Origin: Kitasatospora sp. DSM 101779
GTDB lineage: Bacteria > Actinomycetota > Actinomycetes > Streptomycetales > Streptomycetaceae
Assembly: GCF_025655475.1 (NCBI RefSeq)
Contig: NZ_JAHTIK010000001.1
Coordinates: 3,497,640 to 3,541,042, forward strand
Length of the DNA stretch: 43,403 bases
Direction: 5' to 3'
The translations under genes were made by a program, and so were the position numbers. The first letter of the stretch is position 1, and each line of letters starts with the position of its first letter. The notes beneath the pieces are model-generated. The model did not search any database. It saw only the letters and a program-made list of their open reading frames with translations, and was not told the origin of the DNA. This document shows positions 32,906-43,334 of this stretch, piece after piece.

Positions 32906-34279
32906 TTACTTGCTGGCCGCCAGCTCCTTCTCGGCGGCCGGCTTCGCCTGGGCCGGGATCGGCTTGGCGGGGCCGGCGGCCTCCTGGAACGCCTCGAACG
33001 GCTTCTCCATCTCGGCGAGGCCGACGGTCTCGCGCTTGAGGAACATCGCGAGGGTCCAGTCGGTGAACACGCGGATCTTGCGGTTCATGGTCGGCACCCG
33101 GCTGCCGTGGTACAGGCGGTGGAACCACCAGGCCGGACGGCCCTTCAGCTTGTACTTGCCGAAGAGGATCGCCACGCCCTTGTGCAGGCCGAGACCGGCG
33201 ACCGCACCGAGGTTCTTGTGCTTGTACTCCTTCTGCGGGAAGCCCCGCATGCCGGAGACCACGTTGTCGGCGAGGACGAGCGCCTGACGCACCGCGTGCT
33301 GGGCGTTCGGCGGGCACCAGGCACCCTCGCCGACGGCGAGGTCCGGCACCTGGGCGTTGTCGCCGGCGGACCAGACGTAGTCGAAGCCCTGGACCTGCAG
33401 GGTCGGCGCGGTGTCCACGTGGCCGCGCGGGCCGAGCGGGAGGCCGAAGTTGGCCAGCACCGGGTTCGGCTTGACGCCGGCCGTCCAGACGATGGTGGAG
33501 GCGTCGGCCTCGACACCGTTCTTCAGGACGACGTGCTGGTCGACGCAGGAGTCCATCGAGGTCTCGATGTAGATCTCGATGTTGCGCTCTTCGAGCTTCT
33601 CCTTGGTCCACAGACCGAGGTCCGGGCCCATCTCCGGGAGGATGCGGTTGGCCGCCTCGACCAGGATGAAGCGCATGTCGTCGCGGCTGACGGTCTTGTA
33701 GATCTTGGCCGCGTCGCGCGCCATGTCCTCGATCTCGGCGATCGTCTCGACACCGGCGAAGCCGCCGCCGACGACCACGAAGGTCAGCGCCTTGCGGCGG
33801 ACGTCCGCGTCGGTGGTGGACTCGGCCTTGTCGAGCTGCGCCATGACGTGGTTGCGGAGGCTGATCGCCTCCTCGACCGTCTTCATGCCGATGCCGTGCT
33901 CGGCGAGACCCGGGATCGGGAAGGTGCGCGAGACCGAGCCGGTGGCGACGACCAGGTAGTCGAAGGGCAGCTCGTACGAGTCGCCGGCCGCGGGCTGGAT
34001 GGTGGCGACCTTGCGGGCGTGGTCCACACCGGTGACCGCACCGGTGAGCACCTCCGCCTTCTTGAGGGCGCTGCGCAGCGGCGCGACGAGGTTGCGGGGC
34101 GCGACGTTGCCGCCGGCCGCCTCGGGAAGGAAGGGCAGGTACGTCATGTACGACCGCGGGTCGACGACCGTGACGGTCGCTTCGCCGTAACGCATCTTCT
34201 TGAGGATGCGCATCGCGGCATACAGGCCGACGTAACCACCGCCGACAATGAGGATGCGAGGACGCTCCGTGGTGCTCAT
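32906..34279 (-). CDS. ndh: Type II NADH:quinone oxidoreductase
   Basis: The protein has 457 residues. It transfers electrons from NADH to menaquinone at the membrane surface without pumping protons. FAD binding is at RILIVGGGYVGLYAAMRI, and the NADH-binding Rossmann motif is FVVVGGGFAGVETIAEIEDM. Further NDH-2 blocks are DYLVVATGSVSRTFPIPG, IVWTAGVKPNP, DYVWSAGDNAQVPD and CPPNAQHAVRQA. The C-terminus carries an amphipathic segment and an Ala/Lys/Pro tail. The ATG lacks a ribosome site, but GATACT ends 7 bases before it, suggesting a leaderless message. A Rex-like operator overlaps the -35 zone, consistent with NADH control. Confidence 0.94.
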   Translation of the reverse strand: MSTTERPRILIVGGGYVGLYAAMRILKKMRYGEATVTVVDPRSYMTYLPFLPEAAGGNVAPRNLVAPLRSALKKAEVLTGAVTGVDHARKVATIQPAAGDSYELPFDYLVVATGSVSRTFPIPGLAEHGIGMKTVEEAISLRNHVMAQLDKAESTTDADVRRKALTFVVVGGGFAGVETIAEIEDMARDAAKIYKTVSRDDMRFILVEAANRILPEMGPDLGLWTKEKLEERNIEIYIETSMDSCVDQHVVLKNGVEADASTIVWTAGVKPNPVLANFGLPLGPRGHVDTAPTLQVQGFDYVWSAGDNAQVPDLAVGEGAWCPPNAQHAVRQALVLADNVVSGMRGFPQKEYKHKNLGAVAGLGLHKGVAILFGKYKLKGRPAWWFHRLYHGSRVPTMNRKIRVFTDWTLAMFLKRETVGLAEMEKPFEAFQEAAGPAKPIPAQAKPAAEKELAASK

Positions 34280-34286
34280 ATCGGAA

Positions 34287-34331
34287 AGTATCCACCCCCA
34301 TCTGACGGGCACTTCGTGAGGCCCGTCACAA
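34287..34331 (-). promoter_or_regulatory. ndh promoter with Rex-like operator
   Basis: GATACT (minus strand, 34292-34287) lies 7 nt from the ndh ATG. At 34314-34331 the minus strand reads TTGTGAC-GGGC-CTCACGA, matching 11 of 14 fixed positions of the Rex consensus TTGTGAA-n4-TTCACAA. It overlaps the expected -35. Rex represses respiratory genes when NADH is low. This is the right operator in front of the right gene. Confidence 0.65.
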
Positions 34332-34650
34332 GCCTCTGGACACCCTCTGCTACACTGCGCGCCCGCATTTCGGGGGTGTGGCCGTCCGTTCACGGCGGCG
34401 GGGGGTGCGGGGTGAGCCGGTGGGCGGTCACGGCCCTGCTGAGCAGCAACGATCCCGGTGGCACCGGAGTTCCCGCGTGAAATTTCGAATCCATCGCCCA
34501 TCGGCGAGCCCTGCCTGCGATCCGCTGGTCGAACACGGAGGGCGACCTTCGGTCCCACATAACGGACGGAGCGGACACCGGAGTGCGTCGAAAGGCTGGT
34601 CGGCCATGTGAAGAAATTCACGAAGGTTCTGGCGACACGCCGCGCAGCGG

Positions 34651-34697
34651 GCGGCCCCGGGCGCCTGCCGGGTGGCATCTCGGCGCTCCGGGGCCGC
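34651..34697 (-). terminator. Terminator after ppx
   Basis: 15/16-nt arms (34651-34665 and 34682-34697) with one bulged base lie 22 bp beyond the ppx stop. Confidence 0.7.
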
Positions 34698-34718
34698 TCG
34701 GGTAAGCCCCCGCATGCC

Positions 34719-35660
34719 TCAGCGGGCAATACTCCAGGCGATGCCGTCGAGGATGTCGTGCTCGCTGACGACCACCTCGGCGGCGCCGGTGCGCTCCATG
34801 ATCTCCAGCAGCACCAGGGCGCCGGCGCCGATCACGTCGGCGCGGCCCGGGTGCATCACCGGGATCGCCGCCCGCTCGGCGTGGGTGGAGTGCAGCAGCC
34901 GGGTCGCGGTCTCGCGGACCTGCTCGACGCCCAGCCGGGCGTGGTGGATCTTCGCGGAGTCGTACTCCGGGAGGCCGAGGACGATGCCGGCCACAGTGGT
35001 GACGGTGCCGGCCAGGCCGACCAGGGTGGCCGCCTCGGTGAGCGGCACCGCCTCGGCGGCGGTGTCCAGCGCGGAGAGGATGTCGGCCTTGGCCCGGGCG
35101 ATCTGATCCTCGGTCGGCAGTTCGGCGCCGCCGAAGTGCCGCTCGGTCATCCGGACGCAGCCGATGTCGACCGAGCGGGCGGCCTGCACCTCCTCGCCGC
35201 CGAGCACGAACTCGGTGGAGCCGCCGCCGAGGTCGAAGACCAGGTACGGCGGCTTGAGGGAGCCGCCGGTGAGCTCCTTGGTGGCACCGGTGAAGGAGAG
35301 CCGGGCCTCCTCGTCGCCGCTGACCACCTCGGGGGTGACGCCGAGGATGCCGCGCACGCCCTCGGTGAACTCGGCGGCGTTCTCGGCGTCCCGGGAGGCG
35401 CTGGTGGCGACGAAGCGGATCCGCTCCGGGCCGACGCCGTGCGCCGCGATGATCTCCGCGTACTCGCGGCAGGCGGCGAAGGTGCGCTCCAGGGCGTCCG
35501 GGTGGAGTCGGCCGGTGGAGTCGACGCCCTGGCCGAGCCGGTTGATGATCATCCGACGGTCGAGGTCGGCGATCTCCCCGGTGGCCGGGTCGAGGTCGGC
35601 GATCAGCAGCCGGATCGAGTTGGTGCCGCAGTCGATCGCGGCGACCCGGGTGACGGTCAC
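34719..35660 (-). CDS. ppx: Ppx/GppA-type phosphatase (exopolyphosphatase family)
   Basis: The protein has 313 residues, the short actinobacterial form of Ppx1/Ppx2. The GTG start overlaps the DUF501 stop (GTGA). The actin-like ATPase fold shows phosphate 1 AAIDCGTNSIRLLI, RFVATSASRDAENA, phosphate 2 YLVFDLGGGSTEFVLG, and the adenosine motif LVGLAGTVTTVAGI. VGSG-like GAGALVLLEIME is near the end. It hydrolyses polyphosphate, or the pentaphosphate pppGpp to ppGpp; the short actinobacterial forms vary in which they prefer. It is the last gene of the divIC/ftsB-DUF501-ppx operon, closed by a hairpin. Confidence 0.93.
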   Translation of the reverse strand: MTVTRVAAIDCGTNSIRLLIADLDPATGEIADLDRRMIINRLGQGVDSTGRLHPDALERTFAACREYAEIIAAHGVGPERIRFVATSASRDAENAAEFTEGVRGILGVTPEVVSGDEEARLSFTGATKELTGGSLKPPYLVFDLGGGSTEFVLGGEEVQAARSVDIGCVRMTERHFGGAELPTEDQIARAKADILSALDTAAEAVPLTEAATLVGLAGTVTTVAGIVLGLPEYDSAKIHHARLGVEQVRETATRLLHSTHAERAAIPVMHPGRADVIGAGALVLLEIMERTGAAEVVVSEHDILDGIAWSIAR

Positions 35661-36307
35661 TGGCCCTCCTCCTCGGCGCGGGCGCGCTTGGCCGCGCGCT
35701 CCGCCGTCTTCTGCTCCTTGGCCGCGATGACCGCGGCGTGGTCCTGGTCCTTGGCCCGGTTGCGGACGACCCGCTCGCCGGCCGCCTCGACCTCGGCCGG
35801 GGAGACGCACGGGCCCTTGGCCCACCAGTCCTCCAGCATGCCGATGGCCTCGTCGCCGAGCGGGTTGACGCCCGGGCCGGCCGCCAGCGAGTGGCCGACC
35901 AGCACGTGCAGGCACTTGACCCGGTCGGGCATGCCGCCGGCGCTCGGGAAGCCCTCCAGCACCTCGATGGCGTCGCGGCGGGCGATGTAGTCCTCGTGGG
36001 CCGCGCGGTAGGCGGCGGCGAGCTCCGGATCCTCGGCGAGGCGGGCGCTCTGATCCTTCATCACGCCGTCGGCCTCCAGGGTGCCGATCAACGAGGCCGC
36101 CTTGGGGCAGGTCAGGTAGTAGAGCGTCGGGAAGGGCGTGCCGTCGGGCAGCCGGGGTGCCGTCTCGACCACGTCGGGGTTGCCGCAGGGGCAGCGGTGG
36201 GCCACCCCGCGCAGCCCGCGCGGGACCCGGCCGAGCTGGGCGGCGATGGCGGCGACGTCGGCGTCCGACACGGTGCCGTCGGTGGCGGGGTGCTGTTCAG
36301 AGGTCAT
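35657..36307 (-). CDS. DUF501 family protein
   Basis: The protein has 216 residues. The ATG overlaps the stop of the upstream divIC/ftsB-like gene (ATGA) and its own TGA overlaps the ppx GTG, so all three are translationally coupled. The DUF501 core is VPRGLRGVAHRCPCGNPDVVETAPRLPDGTPFPTLYYLTCP, with a Cys-rich HRCPCG cluster that may bind metal. RVKCLHVLVGHSLAAGPGVNPLGDEAI follows. The C-terminus is a long charged helix (KDQDHAAVIAAKEQKTAERAAKRARAEEE). The family is always found beside ppx and eno in actinobacteria. Its function is unknown, although a role in polyphosphate or septation is often assumed. Confidence 0.93.
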   Translation of the reverse strand: MTSEQHPATDGTVSDADVAAIAAQLGRVPRGLRGVAHRCPCGNPDVVETAPRLPDGTPFPTLYYLTCPKAASLIGTLEADGVMKDQSARLAEDPELAAAYRAAHEDYIARRDAIEVLEGFPSAGGMPDRVKCLHVLVGHSLAAGPGVNPLGDEAIGMLEDWWAKGPCVSPAEVEAAGERVVRNRAKDQDHAAVIAAKEQKTAERAAKRARAEEEGQ

Positions 36308-36738
36308 GGCGTGCTGTCTTCGTGAGGAGCGGGCGTCGAATCGGCCAGGTCGACCGACTCGAGGACGGTGGTGTACCAGGGCTTGGCCGCCCTGACCGGG
36401 CCGGTGGGCAGCGCGTCGGCGGAGGCCGGGCCGGGGGGCGCGGAGGGGTCGACCGAGACGAACGGAGTCTCGCCGGGCATCGCGAAGTGCAGCCGCTCGC
36501 GGGCCTGGGCCTTCACGTACTCCGGGTCCTGCCAGCGGGCCTTCGCCCGCCGGAGCTCGTCGACCTGCTGCCGGGCGTTCTCCGCCCGGGCCCGCTGGTC
36601 GGCGATCTCCGAGCGCTGCGTCAGGAACTGCCGGGTGGGGTAGGCGAGTATCGCCACCAGCGAGCACAGGACGAGCACGAGCACGGTCGCGCGGCTGGTG
36701 AAGCGCGGACGCCCCGCCAGTCCCGGGATCTTCCACAT
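36304..36738 (-). CDS. divIC: Septum formation initiator (DivIC/FtsB-like)
   Basis: The protein has 144 residues. The ATG follows GGAGGGG by 9 bases. It is a bitopic membrane protein: short cytoplasmic N-terminus, one transmembrane helix (TVLVLVLCSLVAILAYPTRQF), then a coiled coil (RSEIADQRARAENARQQVDELRRAKARW). The ending QDPEYVKAQARERLHFAMPGETPF is the DivIC/FtsB signature (ARERLxxxxPGE). It links FtsL and FtsQ in the divisome. It is the first gene of the coupled operon with DUF501 and ppx. The C-terminal ~45 residues are a Pro/Ala-rich extension. Confidence 0.94.
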   Translation of the reverse strand: MWKIPGLAGRPRFTSRATVLVLVLCSLVAILAYPTRQFLTQRSEIADQRARAENARQQVDELRRAKARWQDPEYVKAQARERLHFAMPGETPFVSVDPSAPPGPASADALPTGPVRAAKPWYTTVLESVDLADSTPAPHEDSTP

Positions 36739-36761
36739 CGCTCGTACCCCTCCTGCTCACG

Positions 36762-36807
36762 CCGGTGCCCCGGCCCCCACCCTACGGGGTGGTTGCCGGG
36801 GCACCGG
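36762..36807 (-). terminator. Terminator between eno and divIC
   Basis: 13-bp perfect arms (36762-36774 and 36795-36807) with extra inner pairing lie 37 bp beyond the eno stop. The divIC operon therefore needs its own promoter, although read-through is possible. Confidence 0.75.
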
Positions 36808-36843
36808 TCCAGCGGCCGTGTGTCAGCCCGCGGGTGTCAGCCC

Positions 36844-38163
<1,320 letters not shown>

Positions 38164-38275
38164 TTACGACCAGAGCCTAACCGCACGGGCCCGCCGGGCC
38201 GTGCCGCGCATGGCCCTGTCTCACCGTGTGACCGGACTACTCGCCGGTAGTTCACCTGAAGGACCACAGAACCGG

Positions 38276-38311
38276 CCGTCCGCCCGCGGGTGTCGCCCCA
38301 CGGGCGGACGG
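38276..38311 (-). terminator. Terminator after the rpf gene
   Basis: 11-bp perfect arms (38276-38286 and 38301-38311) with further inner GGG/CCC pairing lie 23 bp beyond the rpf stop. Confidence 0.75.
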
Positions 38312-38334
38312 ATCGTTCGTACCGTGCCGGCCCG

Positions 38335-39366
<1,032 letters not shown>

Positions 39367-39554
39367 TTGCCGTGCCGGGGTCCGCTGCTGCGGACTGTTC
39401 GGGAGAGTAAGCAGATCGAACGAGCGATCACAAGCTCATATCGCGGGTATCACGGAGGAATTACGGAGAACCGATTATCGCGCACGAACGATGCAGGTGA
39501 GCCCTGATTGACGAGTGTTCAGATCCGGCCGATTTCGATCGGTACGACACACCG

Positions 39555-40844
39555 TCAGACCGTGTCGCGCCGCCCGGACGGCCCCACCGGGGTGAAGGTG
39601 ACCGGCAGCTCGCGCAGCCCCCGCATGATGAGGCCGCCGCGCCAGCGCAGGTCGGCCGGGTCCGCGTCGAGAGCGAGGTCCGGCAGCCGGGTCAGCAGGG
39701 TCGCCAGCGCCGTCCGGCCCTCGAGCCGGGCCAGCGGGGCGCCGATGCAGTAGTGGATGCCGTGGCCGAAGCCCAGGTGCGGGTTGTCGGTGCGGGCGAG
39801 GTCGAGGGTGTTCTCGTCCGGGAACCGGGCCGGGTCGCGGTCGGCCGCCGCCAGCACCACCAGCACCGGGTCGCCGACCGGGATATCCACCCCGCCGATC
39901 GCCAGCGGCCGGGTGGCGAACCGCCAGGTGGCCAGCTCCACCGGGCCGTCGTAGCGCAGCAGCTCCTCGATCCCGGTCTCCAGCAGGCCGCTCTCGCCGC
40001 GCGCCACCGACTCCTGCAGCAGCGCCCGCTGCCCGGGGTTGCGCAGCAGCGCGTACAAGCCGTTGCCGATCAGGTTGACGGTGGTCTCGAAGCCGGCGAA
40101 CAGCAGGATGAAGGCCATCGCCGCGGCCTCGTTCTCGGTGAGGTGCTCGCCGTGGTCGCTTGCCCGGATCAGCCCGGAGATCAGGTCGTCGCCGAGGTCG
40201 GCCCGCTTGCGGTGGATGAGCTCCGCCAGGTAGCTGCGCATCCGCTTCACGGCCCGGCCGACGCCGCCGCGCTGCCCGCCGGGGTGCCCCGGCTTTGTGT
40301 GTCGCAGCATCATCCCGGCCCAGTCCCGGAAGTCGTCCTGGTCCTCGGGCGGCACGCCGAGCAGGTCGCAGATCGCGTAGATCGGCAGCGGGAAGGCGAA
40401 CTCGTGGATCAGGTCGGCCGTACCGCGCCCGGCGAATTCGTCGATCAGCCGGTCGGTGAGCTGCTGCACCCGCGGCTCGAACTCCGCCACCCGGCGCGGG
40501 GTGAACGCCTTGGAGACCAGCCGGCGCAGCCGGGTGTGGTCCGGCGGGTCGATGTTCAGCAGGTGGGTCATCAGGTCGGCCTGCCGCTCGCCCGGGATGC
40601 CGACCCGGCCGGAGCGGTGCGCCTGCTCGCTGTGGTGCACCGGGTTCTTGGAGAGCCGGGAGTCCGCGAGGGCCTGCCGGGCGTCCGCATACCGGGTCAC
40701 CAGCCAGGCGTCCACCCCGCTGGGCAGCGTGGTGCGGTGCACCGGCGCGTGCTCGCGCAGCCAGGCGTACGCGGGGTAGGGGTCGGCGGCGAACTCCCAG
40801 GTGAAGAGTTCGGGTCGGTCGTCGGGTCGGGGGGTCTCCGGCAT
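39555..40844 (-). CDS. Cytochrome P450 (orphan)
   Basis: The protein has 429 residues, the bacterial class I soluble form. The I-helix oxygen-activation motif is LLFAGFETTVNLIGNG, the ExxR-type region is EELLRYDGPVELATWRFA, and the haem loop is FGHGIHYCIGAPLARLEG with Cys366 as axial ligand. DADRDPARFPDENTLDLAR-like AADRDPARFPDENTLDLARTDNPHL is the usual meander. RRLVSKAFTPRRVAEFEPRVQQLTDRLID is the conserved C-helix/D-helix block. It most resembles CYP107-type enzymes. There is no ferredoxin, reductase or biosynthetic gene beside it, so the substrate is unknown. No clear ribosome site precedes the ATG. Confidence 0.95.
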   Translation of the reverse strand: MPETPRPDDRPELFTWEFAADPYPAYAWLREHAPVHRTTLPSGVDAWLVTRYADARQALADSRLSKNPVHHSEQAHRSGRVGIPGERQADLMTHLLNIDPPDHTRLRRLVSKAFTPRRVAEFEPRVQQLTDRLIDEFAGRGTADLIHEFAFPLPIYAICDLLGVPPEDQDDFRDWAGMMLRHTKPGHPGGQRGGVGRAVKRMRSYLAELIHRKRADLGDDLISGLIRASDHGEHLTENEAAAMAFILLFAGFETTVNLIGNGLYALLRNPGQRALLQESVARGESGLLETGIEELLRYDGPVELATWRFATRPLAIGGVDIPVGDPVLVVLAAADRDPARFPDENTLDLARTDNPHLGFGHGIHYCIGAPLARLEGRTALATLLTRLPDLALDADPADLRWRGGLIMRGLRELPVTFTPVGPSGRRDTV

Positions 40845-41096
40845 GCCCCGACCGTATCCGCTGGCGGGCGCCCCTCGGACCGGCCCGCTCCGGCCGCCGG
40901 GACGCCGCGCGGAGGGGCCGTGCACAGCGGCCGTGCGGGACGGCCGGATCCGATCGGCCCGGACGGGCGTGAGCCTGGTCACCTGGGGGGTAATCCCTGT
41001 TGCGGAGGGTCGCGAGGTGCCTACGATCCTCCGATAACCGTGAGGGCGGACGTGCGGAGCCGCCCGCGGGGTGTCGTGCTCAGAGAGGAGCAGGCC

Positions 41097-41525
41097 GTGC
41101 GAGTAGCCGGGGCAGTGGTCGTCATCGCCGTACTCAGCGGGGGCGAGGGGGCGGATCTGGCCCGCCGCTTCGCCGCCGCGGGCGCCGCCGGCATGCTCGT
41201 CGCCGATCTGCGCCCGGGCGTCGCGGAGGACCTCGCCACCGAGCTCGACCGCCCCGGCTGCCCGGTCGTCGGCGTCAGCGGCGACGTCCACCAGCCCAGC
41301 GACGTCGCCGCCCTGGTCGACACGGCGAGCAAGCACCTCGGCCGGATCGACCTCTTCGCCGTCGCCGGTCCGCACGGCGAGCGGATCGTCTCCTTCGCCG
41401 ACCTCGACGACAACCTCGCCCCGCTGGCCGAACTGCTCGCGCTGGTCGGCGAGGCGATCAGCGAGGTCGTCCCGCCGCAGCGTCAGTCCGACAGCCCCTC
41501 GGCCGTCCGCACGGCCGTCCGGTAG
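41097..41525 (+). CDS. Shortened, degenerate SDR-like Rossmann protein
   Basis: The protein has 142 residues. GTG 41097 follows AGGAG by 6 bases. It has the first half of a short-chain dehydrogenase: VVVIAVLSGGEGADLARRFAAAGAAGMLVADLRPGVAEDLATEL, then GVSGDVHQPSDVAALVDTASKHLGRIDLFAVAG. The cofactor motif TGxxxGIG is replaced by LSGGEGAD, and the catalytic Ser and YxxxK region is missing. The C-terminus instead has a short helix (NLAPLAELLALVGEAISEVV). Either it is a non-catalytic binder or a decaying gene. Its last 43 bases overlap the end of the convergent mazG gene. Confidence 0.65.
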   Translation: MRVAGAVVVIAVLSGGEGADLARRFAAAGAAGMLVADLRPGVAEDLATELDRPGCPVVGVSGDVHQPSDVAALVDTASKHLGRIDLFAVAGPHGERIVSFADLDDNLAPLAELLALVGEAISEVVPPQRQSDSPSAVRTAVR

Positions 41526-42475
41526 CGCCGCGCCGCCCCGCGCAGCGCCGCGTCGACGTCCACGTCGGCGTCGTAGGCGCGCTGCGCCACCGCCAGCAGC
41601 AGCTCACCGGCGTTCTCGGCGGTCAGCTCCTGCGGCAGCTCGTACGGGGCGTCCGGCACGGCGGTGAAGCCGGCCCGGCGCACCCGGGACACCAGCTTCG
41701 CCGCGTACGCCAGTGCGGGCAGGCCCGCCGGGACGCCGTCGAGCACCGACTCGCGCTGCTTCTCGGCGGCCTTGAGCTGCTCCCAGTTGGCCTCGACCTG
41801 CGCGGAGCCGGTCGCCTCCACGTCGCCGAAGACGTGCGGGTGGCGGTACATGAGCTTCTCGACGATGTCGCCGGCCACGTCGTCGACGGAGAACGGGTCC
41901 TCCGGGTGCTCCTCGGCGATCCGCGCATGGAAGAAGACCTGCAGCAGGACGTCGCCGAGCTCCTCGCGCAGCGTCTCCCGGTCGCCCTCCTCGATCGCCT
42001 CGACGAGCTCGTACGCCTCCTCGACCAGGTACTTCACCAGCGACTCGTGGGTCTGCTCGGCGTCCCAGGGGCAGCCGCCGGGCGAGCGCAGCCGGTCCAT
42101 CACCGAGGCCAGGTCGAGCAGCCGCGCCCCCGGCAGGTCGTACGAGCCGGGCAGCAGCTCGATCTCGGGGGCGCTGCCCGCCTCCTCCACCGCGAGCCGG
42201 GCCAGGGCGTCGGTGAGGCCCGGGTCGCCGTCCGGGCTGCCCAGCCAGACCACCGGGGCGGCCTCGGTCAGCATCCGGGCGAGCGCCGGGGCGGACGTCC
42301 GCTCGACCGTCTCCACCTCGACGCCGGCCTGCCGCAGCGCCGGCAGCTGCGGGTGCTCCGGGTCGGCGGCCAGCACCCGGCTGGCCGAGCGCAGGGCCTC
42401 CCAGGCCGGCCAGGACAGCAGGCCGGGGGCGACCCGGTGGGTGGTGGTCAGCAGGATCAGCTTCGGAGTCTCCAC
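41483..42475 (-). CDS. mazG: Nucleoside triphosphate pyrophosphohydrolase MazG
   Basis: The protein has 330 residues with a GTG start (complement of 42473-42475). It hydrolyses NTPs to NMP and pyrophosphate, clearing damaged nucleotides or lowering ppGpp signalling. The N-terminal ~115 residues are a degenerate tetrapyrrole-methylase-like domain (LILLTTTHRVAPGLLSWPAWEAL). The catalytic MazG domain begins VMDRLRSPGGCPWDAEQTHESLVKYLVEEAYELVEAIEEGD, with the metal motif EEAYE (Glu152, Glu153, Glu156) and EELGD (Glu172, Asp175). MYRHPHVFGDVEATGSAQVEANWEQLKAAEK follows. Only one catalytic MazG domain is clear, unlike the two in E. coli. Confidence 0.95.
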   Translation of the reverse strand: METPKLILLTTTHRVAPGLLSWPAWEALRSASRVLAADPEHPQLPALRQAGVEVETVERTSAPALARMLTEAAPVVWLGSPDGDPGLTDALARLAVEEAGSAPEIELLPGSYDLPGARLLDLASVMDRLRSPGGCPWDAEQTHESLVKYLVEEAYELVEAIEEGDRETLREELGDVLLQVFFHARIAEEHPEDPFSVDDVAGDIVEKLMYRHPHVFGDVEATGSAQVEANWEQLKAAEKQRESVLDGVPAGLPALAYAAKLVSRVRRAGFTAVPDAPYELPQELTAENAGELLLAVAQRAYDADVDVDAALRGAARRYRTAVRTAEGLSD

Positions 42476-42539
42476 ACCCCGAACCTACCGTCCCGCGGCG
42501 GGGCCCCGGGGCGTCCCCGTGGCGTCGCGGTCGGGCCGG

Positions 42540-43178
42540 TCAGGCGGACGGCGCGCGCTGCGGCAGCCAGTCGGTGGTGCTGTCGACCAGGGCGATCTTC
42601 TGTGGGTCCCAGCGGCCGTAGCGGGGGTTGACGTCGACCTTGAGCTCCCGGCCGGCGTCGGCGAGGGCCTTGCGGACCACGGTGTCGCCCTGCTCGGTCC
42701 GGGCGTCCTGACCGGCTGCCGAGGCGATCTTCTTGATGCCGATCTGCTGCCGGTAGAAGCCGGGGACGTCGGCGGGGGCGACGCCCTGGCGGAGCAGCAG
42801 CTGGCGCTCCAGCGCCGCGTCGCCGCCGAGCATCTGGGCGTCGGTCTGCCGGGCCCGGGCGATCTCGCCCTCGGAGACGGTCAGGCCGCGGTCGGCGAGG
42901 GCACGGGCGATCACCCGGTCGAGGACGAGCTCGGCGACCGTCCGCCGGACCAGCCCGGCCTGCTCGGTGCCGGTGCCGCCCGGGGCGGCCGCGGCCGTCG
43001 CATCGCGCAGTGCGCCGACCTTGGCCTGCACCGAGGCGATCTCGATCCGCTCGCCGCCGACCACGGCCGCGGCGCCCTGGTGGGCCGGCGAGCCGCCGCA
43101 CGCGGTCAGCACGGCGGCCGCGAGCAGGATCCCGGCGGCCGTCCGGGCCGGGCGGGGGACGGAGCGGGTGCGGATCAC
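42540..43178 (-). CDS. SurA N-terminal domain lipoprotein
   Basis: The protein has 212 residues. The GTG start follows GGGAGG. The signal peptide has a lipobox LTAC with Cys27, so the protein is anchored outside the membrane. VVGGERIEIASVQAKVGALRDA and VRRTVAELVLDRVIARALADRGLTVSEGEIARAR match the SurA/PrsA N-terminal chaperone helices. The C-terminal parvulin isomerase domain of full SurA is missing: after IGIKKIASAAGQD only ~60 residues remain (VNPRYGRWDPQKIALVD). It is probably a chaperone for exported proteins. It lies 64 bp upstream of mazG on the same strand. Confidence 0.88.
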   Translation of the reverse strand: MIRTRSVPRPARTAAGILLAAAVLTACGGSPAHQGAAAVVGGERIEIASVQAKVGALRDATAAAAPGGTGTEQAGLVRRTVAELVLDRVIARALADRGLTVSEGEIARARQTDAQMLGGDAALERQLLLRQGVAPADVPGFYRQQIGIKKIASAAGQDARTEQGDTVVRKALADAGRELKVDVNPRYGRWDPQKIALVDSTTDWLPQRAPSA

Positions 43179-43334
43179 GTGGTGCCTCCCGTGCGGTGGG
43201 TGGGGCTGTGCGGGTCCGGTGCGTGGGGCGCGGCCGGCGCCCGGTGGTTCTCCTGACTGGAGTGAACAATAGGGAGCCGTCCGCGCGTTGCCCAGACCCC
43301 CGCCGCCGGGACGGGCGTGCGGGCCCGTCCGGGC

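Larger units (their letters stand above)
34280..34718. other. 439-bp intergenic region upstream of ndh
   Basis: It holds the ndh promoter and Rex-like site at its left end, and a plus-strand TACACT (34351-34356) with a poor -35 at 17 bp that could start a divergent transcript. GTGAA-n4-TTCAC lies at 34608-34621, and the ppx terminator is near its right end. I found no convincing gene: the open frames here look like chance, and one running into ppx is antisense to it. Confidence 0.4.

Noticed and set aside
34608..34735. A plus-strand start GTG AAG AAA TTC ACG that enters ppx
   Set aside because: It opens reasonably, but soon becomes antisense to ppx and crosses the ppx terminator. There is no ribosome site.
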